Below, one piece after another: positions 8,633-17,206 of a stretch of 64,000 nucleotides of DNA; the stretch's first letter is position 1; each line of letters starts with the position of its first letter. The stretch comes from Hydrogenophaga sp. (lineage in GTDB: Bacteria; Pseudomonadota; Gammaproteobacteria; Burkholderiales; Burkholderiaceae_C). The stretch covers positions 1 to 64,000 of the forward strand of contig NZ_JADMKB010000105.1 in assembly GCF_018780075.1 (NCBI RefSeq), given 5' to 3'. Under the pieces are notes generated by a model. That model saw only the letters and a list, made by a program, of their open reading frames with translations, did not search any database and was not told where the DNA came from. Position numbers and translations under genes: made by a program.

Positions 8633-11600
8633 TTACACGCGCGGCAGCTCGATGTGGAAGGTGGCACCTTGTCCAGGTGCGCTTTCTGCGCGAATGTGCC
8701 CTCCCATGCGCTCCACCGCTTTCTGCACGAGTGCCAGCCCGATGCCGGTGCCGGGAATCTGGTCTTGCCGGTGCAGGCGCTGGAACATGCCGAAGATGCG
8801 GTCGTGGTGCTTCATGTCGAAGCCGATGCCCTGGTCGGACACGCTCAGCAGCACCCGGTCGCCGTCGGCCTGTGCCTCGATGCGGATGCGCGGCGCGGCG
8901 CCCGCCGGCGTGAACTTCAGCGCGTTGTCGATGAGGTTGCGCAGCACGATGGCCAGGCCCTTGGGATCGGCCTGCACCCGCAGCCCATCGGGTATCTGCA
9001 CCGCCAGCTGGCCCTGGCGTGCCTCGATCTCGTCCTGAAAAGGGGCCACCACTTCGCGCACACCCTCCGCCAGCGCCACAGGCGAGATCTGTTCAACCAT
9101 CTGCTGCAGGCGCGAGTAGGCCAGCAGGTCGCTGACCAGGCGCGACATGTGCAGCGTCGCACGCTGGATGCGACCCAGGTACTCCCGGCCCTGGTCGTCC
9201 AGTTGCGCGGCGTGTTCCTCCAGCAGCAGTGCGCTGAAGCCCTCGATGCCGCGCAACGGCGTGCGCAGGTCGTGCGAGGCCGAGTAGGTGAAGGACTCCA
9301 GCTCGCGGTTGACGGTCTGCAGCCGCTGCACGCTCTCGTGCAGTTGCTGCGTGCGTTCCTGCACCTTCTGTTCGAGCTGCTCGGCCAGTTCGCGCAGCTG
9401 CGCCTGGGCGCGGCTGCGCTCCTGCAGGTTGACCAGCATCTGTGCGAACAGCTTCAGCAGCGTGATCTCTTCGTCTTCGTAGGCATGGGTTCCGCGCACC
9501 GAGTCCAGGCCCACATAGCCCAGGCACGCGTCCTGGCCGATCAGGGGCAGCGTCATGAGGCTGCGGATGCCCTGAGGCATGAGGAGGTCCTTGAGCGGGC
9601 CTTCCGGCATGGACTGGACGTCGGGCTCGTACACCATGTCGCCGCGCTGGTGGGCGGCCACCCAGCCCAGGTCCCAGTCCAGGGGAAGGTTCTGCAGCCG
9701 GGCCTTTTCGGAGGTGATGCCCTCGGCGCACCACTCGTGCGTGTTGGAGTTGGTGCGGGCCTGGAAGTCGTAGTGGAACAGGTAGGCGCGGTCGGCCGAG
9801 ACGAAACGGCCCAGATCACCCAGCGCTTCCTGAATGGCCTGGTCCATCTGCTGCAGGGGCAGGTTGATGAAGCGGTTGGCCAGCCGGAACAGCAGCAGCA
9901 CGAAGTCGTTCAAGCGTTCGCGCTCGCGCTGGACCGCCTGCTGCTCGGTGGTGTCGCGCACCAGGAACATGCACTGCTCGTCGCCGGGCAGCCAGGCCAG
10001 GCGGGCGTTGAAGTGGTGGGTGCCCACCGGCAGTGCCATGCTGTAGTCCAGTTCTTGCAGACCGTCGGTGCGCGCCTTCTCCATGGCGGACCTCAGGTCG
10101 GCCACCAGCGGCGGCGGCATGACCTCGCTGATGGTGTGCCCCAGAAAGTCCTCCGGCCGGCGGTAGAGCCGCTCTTCGGAACCGGCCTGGAAGAAGACGA
10201 AGCGCTGCTGGGCGTCCACCACGAACAGCATGTCCTTGAGCACGTCGAAGACCTGCTTGAGCGTCGCGTCGCGTTCGCGCGCGGTGGCTTCGGCCTCCCG
10301 CAGATCGGTCACGTCCAGGCAGGAGCCCACGTAGCCGATGAAGCGTTGGTCGGCGTCGTACCGGGGTTTGCCCTGCTCGTGCACCCAGCGGTACTGGCCG
10401 TCGTGGCGCCGCAGGCGGTATTCCGTGCTGTAGGGTCGGCGTGCCGCGAAGCTCTCTTCGAAGATCTTCTCGCAGCGCTGCTGGTCCTGCGGGTGAAGGT
10501 CCTCCAGCCAGTGGGTGTCGCACTCGGTGGCGAGGTCGCGCCCGGTGAAGTCGAGCCAGGCCTGGTTGAGCCAGTCCGGGTGCTTCTGGGCGTCCACGGT
10601 CCAGGCCAGGGCGGCCGAGGCATTGGCCACCGTGTCCAGGTGCTTCAGGGTCTGCCGCTGCGCTTCCTCCAGGGCCTTGCGATCGGTGATGTCGAAGGTG
10701 GTGCCGGCCATGTAGGTCACACGGCCGCTGGCATCGCGCAGGCCGTTGCACCGGGTGTCGAACCAGTGGTACTGGCCGTTTGCATCGCGGGCGCGGTACT
10801 CGATGCGAAAGTCGGCCCCGCCCGCATAGAAGCGGTCCAGGGCCTCGCGCATCCGCGGCCGGTCTTCCGGGTGCAGCAGGTGCTTGAGGGTCTGCGCCAC
10901 GCGGTCGGTCGACGGGGACGGGTGGCCCAGGGAAACGAAAAACTCGTCACTGGGCTGGGCCAAACCCTGCCCGAAGTCCCACTCCCACACCTGGCCATGT
11001 GAGGCCGCCAGCCGGAAGCGCTGCTCGCTCCGCGCCAGTGCCGGCTGGTCGAGCTCCAGCTGGGTCACGTCGCGGAACATCAGCAACAGGCGGTGTTCTC
11101 CGTTCTGCTCCACCCGTTCTGCGCTGTAGCGCACGTGGATGACCTGCCCATCCGGACGGCTGCTGCTGCCCGCGACATCGCGCACCTTCTCGCCACGCTC
11201 CAGTGCTTCCAGCAGTTGCTGACGGGTGGCGGCCGATCGCCAGAGACCCAGGCCGGTGGCGGGCTGGCCGAGCAACTGATCGCGGGCGCGGCCGAACAGG
11301 GCACAGAACGCATCGTTGACCAGCAGCAGGCGGGCGCTGTCCCATTCGCTGAGCGACATGGCCTCCGGTGCCGACTGAAAGACGGTTTCAAAGAGCTGCT
11401 GGGCCGCGTGCCGCTGGGCCTCGGCCTCAACGCGTTCGGTGATGTCGCGCGTGATGACCAGGACGGTGGGCGCCTCGCCAGCGGGTGCGGCTTCCAGGCG
11501 GGCCTGTGCCTCCCAGTGCCGCACACCACCCGGCCCGCTGTGACTGAAGTACAGGGTCTCCGCCAGTCCGGTGGCGAGCACGCGTTGCAGGCAGGCGGCC

Positions 11601-12706
11601 CACACCGCCTGGTTGTCGGGGGATGCACCAAGGGACTCGACCGAGTGGCCGGTCAGGTCTTCCGGCTTGCGGCCGGTGGCCGACTCGATGGCCGGGTTGG
11701 CGTACAGCACCCGGCAGGCGCTGTCATAGCGCACGACCACATCGGGCATGTGGTCGGTCAGGGTCTGGAAATGGACTTTGCTGCGGGCCAGGGCGCGCAC
11801 CGAGCGGTCCAGGCGCCAGGCGCCGTAGGCCATGGCGGCGGCCACCAGCAGGGTCAGCCCCCAGGCCAGCGGCAGGATGGCCCGCCATCCGGCCAGCACG
11901 CTGTCGACCGACAGCGCGAACACCACCACCATGCGGTCGGCTCCGCCAGCCAGGCGCTGAAAGCCAACGATCCGCTCGACGCCATCGAGTTGGGCCTCCG
12001 CCCGAAACACCCCGGCGGTCTGCGCCGCCACCGCGGTCGCGACATGTCCGTGGAAACTGCGCCCCTGCTCCTCGGGCACCAGCGGATGGCGCACCAGCAG
12101 CGTGGTCGCCCCGTCCGGCTCCAGCCGGAAAAGGCTCATGCTGCCACCGGCGGGCAGGCCCTCGGACTCGAAACGCGCCAGGACAGCGTCGCGGGGCAAC
12201 AACAGCTCGTGGGTCTGGGGAGCGCCCGCGCCCGGCTGTTGCCAGAGGAACGGCAGTACCCAGCGGTCGGCCTGCTGGCGGGCTCGTTCCGGTACCCAGG
12301 TCCGTTCCGGCAGCGGTGGGCCGGGCCGCGACCCCGGGTCCAGCAGGCTGAGTTCGAACGGCAGGCTCAGCGCCTCGACCAACGGTTGGTGGTCGCCCAG
12401 CAGGTGGGTGGCCTGCAGTTGCGGCGACTGGCTGGCCACCTCGATGCTGGCGCGACCCAGCCGCAGCGACTGGTCGAGTTCGGCCGCGAGGCGCTTGACC
12501 TCGCGCTGCGCCCGGGCCTTGGCCAGGTCCAGGGTGGCATCGCGCTGAGCGGCCAGCAGGACCGCAGAAAGCGACAGCAGCAGCCCGATGGACACCAGCG
12601 CCAGTGCCACGAGCCCCCAGGGCCTGGCGCCGGACCGGGGCCGCATGGCAGCGGATGCCGGGGGCGCCGGGGGGCAAGGCTCGGACGGCGCGGTGTGTGA
12701 GGCCAT
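8633..12706 (-). CDS. Large multi-PAS/GAF sensor histidine kinase
   Basis: 1357 residues. A membrane helix near residues 30-52 and another near 275-297 flank a periplasmic sensor region with no recognised domain. About five PAS-type segments follow (opening at QTLTDHMPDVVVRYD, LFETVFQSAPEAMSL, RFRLAASHGQVWEWD, LDTVANASAALAW and VFDVLKDMLFVVDA). A GAF-like domain (QEALGDLGRFVSADRAYLF), a coiled coil, the HisKA phospho-acceptor SASHDLRTPLRG and an ATPase domain with NLIDNALKFTP and GTGIGLALVQK complete it. There is no receiver domain, and no response regulator gene is adjacent, so it is an orphan kinase. The stimulus is unknown; stacked PAS domains suggest redox, light or small-ligand sensing. 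Confidence 0.93.
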   Translation of the reverse strand: MASHTAPSEPCPPAPPASAAMRPRSGARPWGLVALALVSIGLLLSLSAVLLAAQRDATLDLAKARAQREVKRLAAELDQSLRLGRASIEVASQSPQLQATHLLGDHQPLVEALSLPFELSLLDPGSRPGPPLPERTWVPERARQQADRWVLPFLWQQPGAGAPQTHELLLPRDAVLARFESEGLPAGGSMSLFRLEPDGATTLLVRHPLVPEEQGRSFHGHVATAVAAQTAGVFRAEAQLDGVERIVGFQRLAGGADRMVVVFALSVDSVLAGWRAILPLAWGLTLLVAAAMAYGAWRLDRSVRALARSKVHFQTLTDHMPDVVVRYDSACRVLYANPAIESATGRKPEDLTGHSVESLGASPDNQAVWAACLQRVLATGLAETLYFSHSGPGGVRHWEAQARLEAAPAGEAPTVLVITRDITERVEAEAQRHAAQQLFETVFQSAPEAMSLSEWDSARLLLVNDAFCALFGRARDQLLGQPATGLGLWRSAATRQQLLEALERGEKVRDVAGSSSRPDGQVIHVRYSAERVEQNGEHRLLLMFRDVTQLELDQPALARSEQRFRLAASHGQVWEWDFGQGLAQPSDEFFVSLGHPSPSTDRVAQTLKHLLHPEDRPRMREALDRFYAGGADFRIEYRARDANGQYHWFDTRCNGLRDASGRVTYMAGTTFDITDRKALEEAQRQTLKHLDTVANASAALAWTVDAQKHPDWLNQAWLDFTGRDLATECDTHWLEDLHPQDQQRCEKIFEESFAARRPYSTEYRLRRHDGQYRWVHEQGKPRYDADQRFIGYVGSCLDVTDLREAEATARERDATLKQVFDVLKDMLFVVDAQQRFVFFQAGSEERLYRRPEDFLGHTISEVMPPPLVADLRSAMEKARTDGLQELDYSMALPVGTHHFNARLAWLPGDEQCMFLVRDTTEQQAVQRERERLNDFVLLLFRLANRFINLPLQQMDQAIQEALGDLGRFVSADRAYLFHYDFQARTNSNTHEWCAEGITSEKARLQNLPLDWDLGWVAAHQRGDMVYEPDVQSMPEGPLKDLLMPQGIRSLMTLPLIGQDACLGYVGLDSVRGTHAYEDEEITLLKLFAQMLVNLQERSRAQAQLRELAEQLEQKVQERTQQLHESVQRLQTVNRELESFTYSASHDLRTPLRGIEGFSALLLEEHAAQLDDQGREYLGRIQRATLHMSRLVSDLLAYSRLQQMVEQISPVALAEGVREVVAPFQDEIEARQGQLAVQIPDGLRVQADPKGLAIVLRNLIDNALKFTPAGAAPRIRIEAQADGDRVLLSVSDQGIGFDMKHHDRIFGMFQRLHRQDQIPGTGIGLALVQKAVERMGGHIRAESAPGQGATFHIELPRV

Positions 12707-12785
12707 GGGTCGGGGGGTGGGCTTCGGTGCGTGACCCCACGTGGGGCCGCGATCAAGTCTAGCAATGCGCCGCCGGTTTCAGTGG

Positions 12786-12814
12786 GAAATCTGGCCTGCA
12801 AAAGCAGGCCAGAT
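12786..12814 (-). terminator. Rho-independent terminator downstream of icmF
   Basis: Perfect 11-bp stem ATCTGGCCTGC/GCAGGCCAGAT with a four-base loop, followed on the minus strand by TTTCC, about 30 bases past the icmF stop. Confidence 0.85.
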
Positions 12815-12843
12815 GCCCGCGACCGCCGCGCCCCCCGAAGGGT

Positions 12844-15800
12844 TCACATGTTGCGCCGGTACTGGCCGCCCACCTCGAACAGGGCCGAGGTGATCTGGCC
12901 CAGCGAGCAGCAGCGCACCGCGTCCATCAGCACCTCGAACACGTTCTTGTTCTGAATCACGGCCAGCTTCAGTCGCGCCAGCAGGGCGGGCGCCTCGTTC
13001 GCGTGGCGGGTGTGGAAGTCGGCCAGGCGCTGCAGCTGGCTCTGCTTTTCTTCCTCGGTCGAACGCGCCAGTTCGATGGTCTCGGGCGTCTGGTCGCCGT
13101 GCGGGTTGCGGAAGGTGTTGACGCCGATGATGGGGTACTCGCCGGTGTGCTTGAGCATCTCGTAGTGCATGCTCTCTTCCTGGATCTTGGAGCGCTGGTA
13201 GCCGGTCTCCATCGCGCCCAGCACGCCGCCGCGTTCGGCGATCTTCTCGAACTCGCTCAGCACCATTTCTTCGACCAGCTCGGTCAGCTCGTCGATGATG
13301 AAAGCGCCCTGGTTGGGGTTCTCGTTCTTCGCCAGGCCCCACTCGCGGTTGATGATGAGCTGGATCGCCATCGCGCGGCGCACCGACTCTTCGGTCGGCG
13401 TGGTGATGGCTTCGTCGAAGGCGTTGGTGTGCAGCGTGTTGCAGTTGTCGTAGATCGCGATCAGCGCCTGCAGCGTGGTGCGGATGTCGTTGAACTGGAT
13501 CTCCTGCGCGTGCAGGCTGCGGCCGCTGGTCTGGATGTGGTACTTGAGCTTCTGGCTGCGTTCGTTGGCGCCGTATTTTTCCTTCATCGCCACCGCCCAG
13601 ATGCGGCGCGCCACGCGGCCGAGCACGGTGTATTCCGGGTCCATGCCGTTGCTGAAGAAGAAGCTCAGGTTGGGCGCGAAATCGTCGATGTGCATGCCGC
13701 GCGCCAGGTACGCCTCCACAAACGTGAAGCCATTGGACAGGGTGAAGGCGAGCTGGCTGATCGGGTTCGCGCCGGCTTCGGCGATGTGGTACCCCGAGAT
13801 CGAGACCGAGTAGAAGTTGCGCACGTCGTGGTGCACGAAGTACTCGGCGATGTCGCCCATCACCTTGAGCGAGAACTCGGTCGAGAAGATGCAGGTGTTC
13901 TGACCCTGGTCTTCTTTCAGGATGTCGGCCTGCACCGTGCCGCGCACATTGGCCAGCACCCACTCGCGGATCTTGGCGGCCTCGGTGTCGGTGGGCTCGC
14001 GGCCGTTCTCCGCCTTGAACTTGTCCAGGTTCTGGTCGATGGCGGTGTTCATGAACATCGCCAGGATGGACGGCGCCGGGCCATTGATGGTCATCGACAC
14101 CGAGGTGGTCGGGTGGCACAGGTCGAAGCCGCCGTACAGCACCTTCATGTCGTCCAGCGTGGCCACGTTCACACCGCTGTTGCCCACCTTGCCGTAGATG
14201 TCCGGCCGCAGGTCGGGGTCATTGCCGTAGAGCGTGACCGAGTCGAAAGCGGTGGACAGGCGCTTGGCCGGCAGGCCTTCGCTCACCAGCTTGAAGCGGC
14301 GGTTGGTGCGAAACGGATCGCCTTCGCCAGCGAACATGCGGGTCGGGTCCTCACCCTCGCGCTTGAAGGCGAAGGTGCCCGAGGTGTAGGGGAAGCTGCC
14401 CGGCACGTTGTCCAGCATCAGCCACTTGAGGATCTCGCCGTGGTCCTCGTACTGCGGCAGCGCGACCTTGCGGATGGTGGTGCCGGACAGCGATTTCGTG
14501 GTCAGTGCCGTGCGGATTTCCTTGTCACGGATCTTCACCACGTACTCGTCGCCCGCGTAGGCCTTCTGCATGTCGGGCCATTGCACGAGCAGCTTGCGCG
14601 CGGCTGCGTCTTGCGACAGTTCACGCGTTTGTGCCAGGTCGATGGCGGCCTCGGACGCCTTGGGCCGGTTGGGCTTGTCCACCGCCAGCATGTCGGCGGC
14701 GGCGCGCAGTTGCTGGATCTCGCGCGCCAGCTTCGCCTGCTCGCGCGCCTTCTTCTTGTAGCCGCGCACGGTGTCCGAAATCTCGGCGAGGTAGCGGGTG
14801 CGCGCGGGCGGCACGATGGGCGTCTGGTTGGTGCTGTGGCGCACGTTCACCCGCGGCAGGTGGCCGTCGGTGAGCTTCAAGCCGAGTTCGATCAGGCGCG
14901 CCTTGATGGCCTGGTAGAGCGCGGTCACGCCGTCGTCGTTGAAGCGCGCGGCCATGGTGCCGAAGACCGGCATCTGGTCGGGCATGACGGTGAAGGCCTC
15001 GCGGTTGCGCTGCACCTGCTTGGCCACGTCGCGCAGCGCGTCGGCCGCGCCCTTGCGGTCGAACTTGTTGATCGCCACGAACTCGGCGAAGTCCAGCATG
15101 TCGATTTTTTCCAGCTGGCTGGCGGCACCGAACTCGGGTGTCATCACGTACATCGGGATGTCCACGTGCGGCACGATCGCCGCGTCACCCTGGCCGATGC
15201 CCGAGGTCTCGACCACGATGAGGTCGAAGCCCGCCACCTTGCAGGCCGCCACCACGTCGGGCAGGGCGGCGCTGATCTCGCTGCTGGTGTCGCGCGTGGC
15301 CAGGCTGCGCATGTAGACGCGCTGGCCGTTCTGCCATGGCGTGATCGCGTTCATGCGGATGCGGTCGCCGAGCAGGGCGCCGCCGCTCTTGCGGCGCGAG
15401 GGGTCGATGCTGATCACGGCCACGCGCAACGCGTCGTCCTGGTCCAGGCGGATGCGGCGGATCAGTTCGTCGGTGAGGCTGGACTTGCCGGCGCCGCCGG
15501 TGCCGGTGATGCCGAGCACGGGCGTCTTGATGCCTGCGGCGGCCAGGCGCACCGCGTCGAGCACCGATGCTTCGGCTTGGCTGTTCTCGATGGCCGTGAT
15601 CAGCTGCGCCAGCGCGCGCCAGTTCAGTTCGTTGTGGCCCTGGATCGCTTCGATGGCCTTGGGGGCGTACGCGCTGATGTCGCGGTCGCAGCGCATCACC
15701 ATCTCGCCGATCATCCCCTGCAGGCCCATCTTCTGGCCATCTTCGGGGCTGTAGATGCGGCCCACGCCGTAGCTGTGCAGCTCGCGGATCTCGGCCGGCA

Positions 15801-16137
15801 CGATCACGCCGCCGCCGCCGCCGAACACCTGGATGTGCTCACCGCCGCGCGCGCGCAGCAGGTCCACCATGTACTTGAAGTACTCGACGTGGCCGCCCTG
15901 GTAGGAACTGATCGCGATGCCCTGCACGTCTTCCTGCAGCGCGGCCGTGACCACGTCGTCCACCGAGCGGTTGTGGCCCAGGTGGATCACCTCGGCGCCC
16001 ATGCCCTGCAGGATGCGCCGCATGATGTTGATGGCCGCGTCGTGCCCGTCGAACAGGCTCGCAGCGGTGACGAAGCGCACCTTGTGCGTGGGGCGGTAGT
16101 TGGCCAGGGCCTGGTATTCGGCGGCAAGGTTGCTCAT
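12844..16137 (-). CDS. icmF: Fused isobutyryl-CoA mutase (B12-dependent, with G-protein chaperone domain)
   Basis: 1097 residues, matching IcmF. The N-terminal cobalamin-binding domain has [17 protein letters not shown] (the DxHxxG region that supplies the cobalt ligand) near residue 30. A MeaB-type GTPase follows with P-loop [13 protein letters not shown] near 214, [26 protein letters not shown] and NKFD. The catalytic barrel occupies about 545 to the end. The family isomerises isobutyryl-CoA and n-butyryl-CoA, and some members act on isovaleryl/pivalyl-CoA; the GTPase domain loads and protects adenosylcobalamin. Only 41 bases separate it from the upstream ppk2 gene, so both are probably transcribed from the palindrome-bearing promoter. 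A long antisense ORF over this gene is a codon-bias shadow. Confidence 0.97.
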   Translation of the reverse strand: MSNLAAEYQALANYRPTHKVRFVTAASLFDGHDAAINIMRRILQGMGAEVIHLGHNRSVDDVVTAALQEDVQGIAISSYQGGHVEYFKYMVDLLRARGGEHIQVFGGGGGVIVPAEIRELHSYGVGRIYSPEDGQKMGLQGMIGEMVMRCDRDISAYAPKAIEAIQGHNELNWRALAQLITAIENSQAEASVLDAVRLAAAGIKTPVLGITGTGGAGKSSLTDELIRRIRLDQDDALRVAVISIDPSRRKSGGALLGDRIRMNAITPWQNGQRVYMRSLATRDTSSEISAALPDVVAACKVAGFDLIVVETSGIGQGDAAIVPHVDIPMYVMTPEFGAASQLEKIDMLDFAEFVAINKFDRKGAADALRDVAKQVQRNREAFTVMPDQMPVFGTMAARFNDDGVTALYQAIKARLIELGLKLTDGHLPRVNVRHSTNQTPIVPPARTRYLAEISDTVRGYKKKAREQAKLAREIQQLRAAADMLAVDKPNRPKASEAAIDLAQTRELSQDAAARKLLVQWPDMQKAYAGDEYVVKIRDKEIRTALTTKSLSGTTIRKVALPQYEDHGEILKWLMLDNVPGSFPYTSGTFAFKREGEDPTRMFAGEGDPFRTNRRFKLVSEGLPAKRLSTAFDSVTLYGNDPDLRPDIYGKVGNSGVNVATLDDMKVLYGGFDLCHPTTSVSMTINGPAPSILAMFMNTAIDQNLDKFKAENGREPTDTEAAKIREWVLANVRGTVQADILKEDQGQNTCIFSTEFSLKVMGDIAEYFVHHDVRNFYSVSISGYHIAEAGANPISQLAFTLSNGFTFVEAYLARGMHIDDFAPNLSFFFSNGMDPEYTVLGRVARRIWAVAMKEKYGANERSQKLKYHIQTSGRSLHAQEIQFNDIRTTLQALIAIYDNCNTLHTNAFDEAITTPTEESVRRAMAIQLIINREWGLAKNENPNQGAFIIDELTELVEEMVLSEFEKIAERGGVLGAMETGYQRSKIQEESMHYEMLKHTGEYPIIGVNTFRNPHGDQTPETIELARSTEEEKQSQLQRLADFHTRHANEAPALLARLKLAVIQNKNVFEVLMDAVRCCSLGQITSALFEVGGQYRRNM

Positions 16138-16178
16138 GGTGTGTCTCTGGGTCGGTAGCGGAAAAGGGGTGGCAGGCG

Positions 16179-17069
16179 TCAGGCGATCTTCAGGCCGGAC
16201 AGCTTCGGGTCTTCGGGCGGAAAGCGCAAGTCCAGCGCCTTGAGCGTGTCGCGCACGATGGTGGCGATCATCAGGTTGCGGTGTGTCTTGGAGTCGGCCG
16301 GCACCACGGTCCAGGGTGCCCAGGGGGTGCTCGTGGCGTTGAGGAAGGCTTCGTAGGTGCTCTGGTAGTCATCCCATTGCTTGCGCACGTCGAGGTCGCT
16401 CAGGCTGAATTTCCAGTGTTTTTCGGGATCGTCCACCCGCTCCTGCAGGCGCTCGCGTTGCTCGTCCTTGCCGATGTGCAGCATGAACTTGAGGATCACC
16501 GTGCCGGTCTCGGCCAGCAGGCGCTCGAAATCCTTGATGTGTTCGTAGCGTTGCAGCGTCTGCTGCGGCGTGATCCAGCCATTGACCGCAGGCACCAGCA
16601 CGTCTTCGTAATGGCTGCGGTTGAAGATCATCATCTCGCCGGCGCCCGGGACTTTCTGGTGGATGCGCCAGAGGTAGTCGTGGTCGCGCTCGGCCTCGGT
16701 GGGCGCTTTCCAGCCGACGGTGTGCACGCCCAGCGGGCTGGTGCGCGCGAACACGCCACGCACCGTGCCGTCCTTGCCCGAGGTGTCGGTGCCCTGCAGC
16801 ATCACCAGCAGCTTGTAGCGGCCGTCGGCATGGAAGAGGTTCTGCAGCGCGTCGAGCTCTTCGGCCAGGATGGCCAGGGCCGCCTGGTCAGCAGACTTGC
16901 TGCCGCTGGAAAACGGCTTGGCGTCGGGTTTGAACGACTTGAGTGAGACGCCCTTGGCCTTCTTGCTGCCGTTGCCGGGGCTCACCTGCCAGTCCTGCCA
17001 GGGACTGCCTTTGCCGGCCAGGATGGCACGGGCGGGGAAGGGCAGGGCGGCGTCGGTCGTGCTGGGCAT
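16179..17069 (-). CDS. ppk2: Polyphosphate kinase 2 family protein
   Basis: 296 residues, one PPK2 domain. The Walker A-like [18 protein letters not shown] lies near residue 88 and the Walker B/lid region [13 protein letters not shown] near 150. The enzyme transfers phosphate between polyphosphate and nucleoside phosphates; the sequence does not tell me whether class I, II or III applies. It precedes icmF in the same direction with a 41-base gap. An operon link between polyphosphate-driven nucleotide supply and a GTP-using mutase is possible but speculative. The start ATG follows a short leader that contains the 16-bp palindrome about 50 bases upstream. Confidence 0.9.
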   Translation of the reverse strand: MPSTTDAALPFPARAILAGKGSPWQDWQVSPGNGSKKAKGVSLKSFKPDAKPFSSGSKSADQAALAILAEELDALQNLFHADGRYKLLVMLQGTDTSGKDGTVRGVFARTSPLGVHTVGWKAPTEAERDHDYLWRIHQKVPGAGEMMIFNRSHYEDVLVPAVNGWITPQQTLQRYEHIKDFERLLAETGTVILKFMLHIGKDEQRERLQERVDDPEKHWKFSLSDLDVRKQWDDYQSTYEAFLNATSTPWAPWTVVPADSKTHRNLMIATIVRDTLKALDLRFPPEDPKLSGLKIA

Positions 17070-17118
17070 GGGGGTTCCGTTCGGTGCACGGGCACTTTCT
17101 TGCGGGCCCGTTTGGTTG

Positions 17119-17134
17119 ACGTTTACGTAAACGT
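17119..17134. promoter_or_regulatory. Perfect 16-bp palindrome upstream of ppk2-icmF (operator candidate)
   Basis: ACGTTTACGTAAACGT is a perfect inverted repeat, AT-rich compared with its surroundings, 50 bases ahead of the ppk2 start. It resembles the spaced ACGT/TTACG-type sites I associate with the MerR-family regulator LiuR of branched-chain amino-acid catabolism; that assignment is from memory and tentative. A link to icmF would make metabolic sense. Confidence 0.55.
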
Positions 17135-17153
17135 AATGTTACCGCGTATCGGC

Positions 17154-17179
17154 AAAAAAAGGGGCGCTTGCGCGCCCCT
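17154..17179 (-). terminator. Rho-independent terminator of the TRAP transporter operon
   Basis: On the minus strand an 8-bp stem AGGGGCGC/GCGCCCCT with a four-base loop is followed by an uninterrupted run of seven T. It lies about 28 bases past the dctM stop codon. Confidence 0.9.
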
Positions 17180-17206
17180 GGTTCTGCATGGTTGCTGCCC
17201 GCTGGA

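Noticed and set aside
8654-11002. 782-residue plus-strand ORF antisense to the large kinase
   Set aside because: No domain content; the kinase on the minus strand is certain.
13003-16158. 1051-residue plus-strand ORF antisense to icmF
   Set aside because: Shadow of a GC-rich gene: composition is His/Arg/Val-rich without any recognisable domain, and icmF on the other strand has full domain support.
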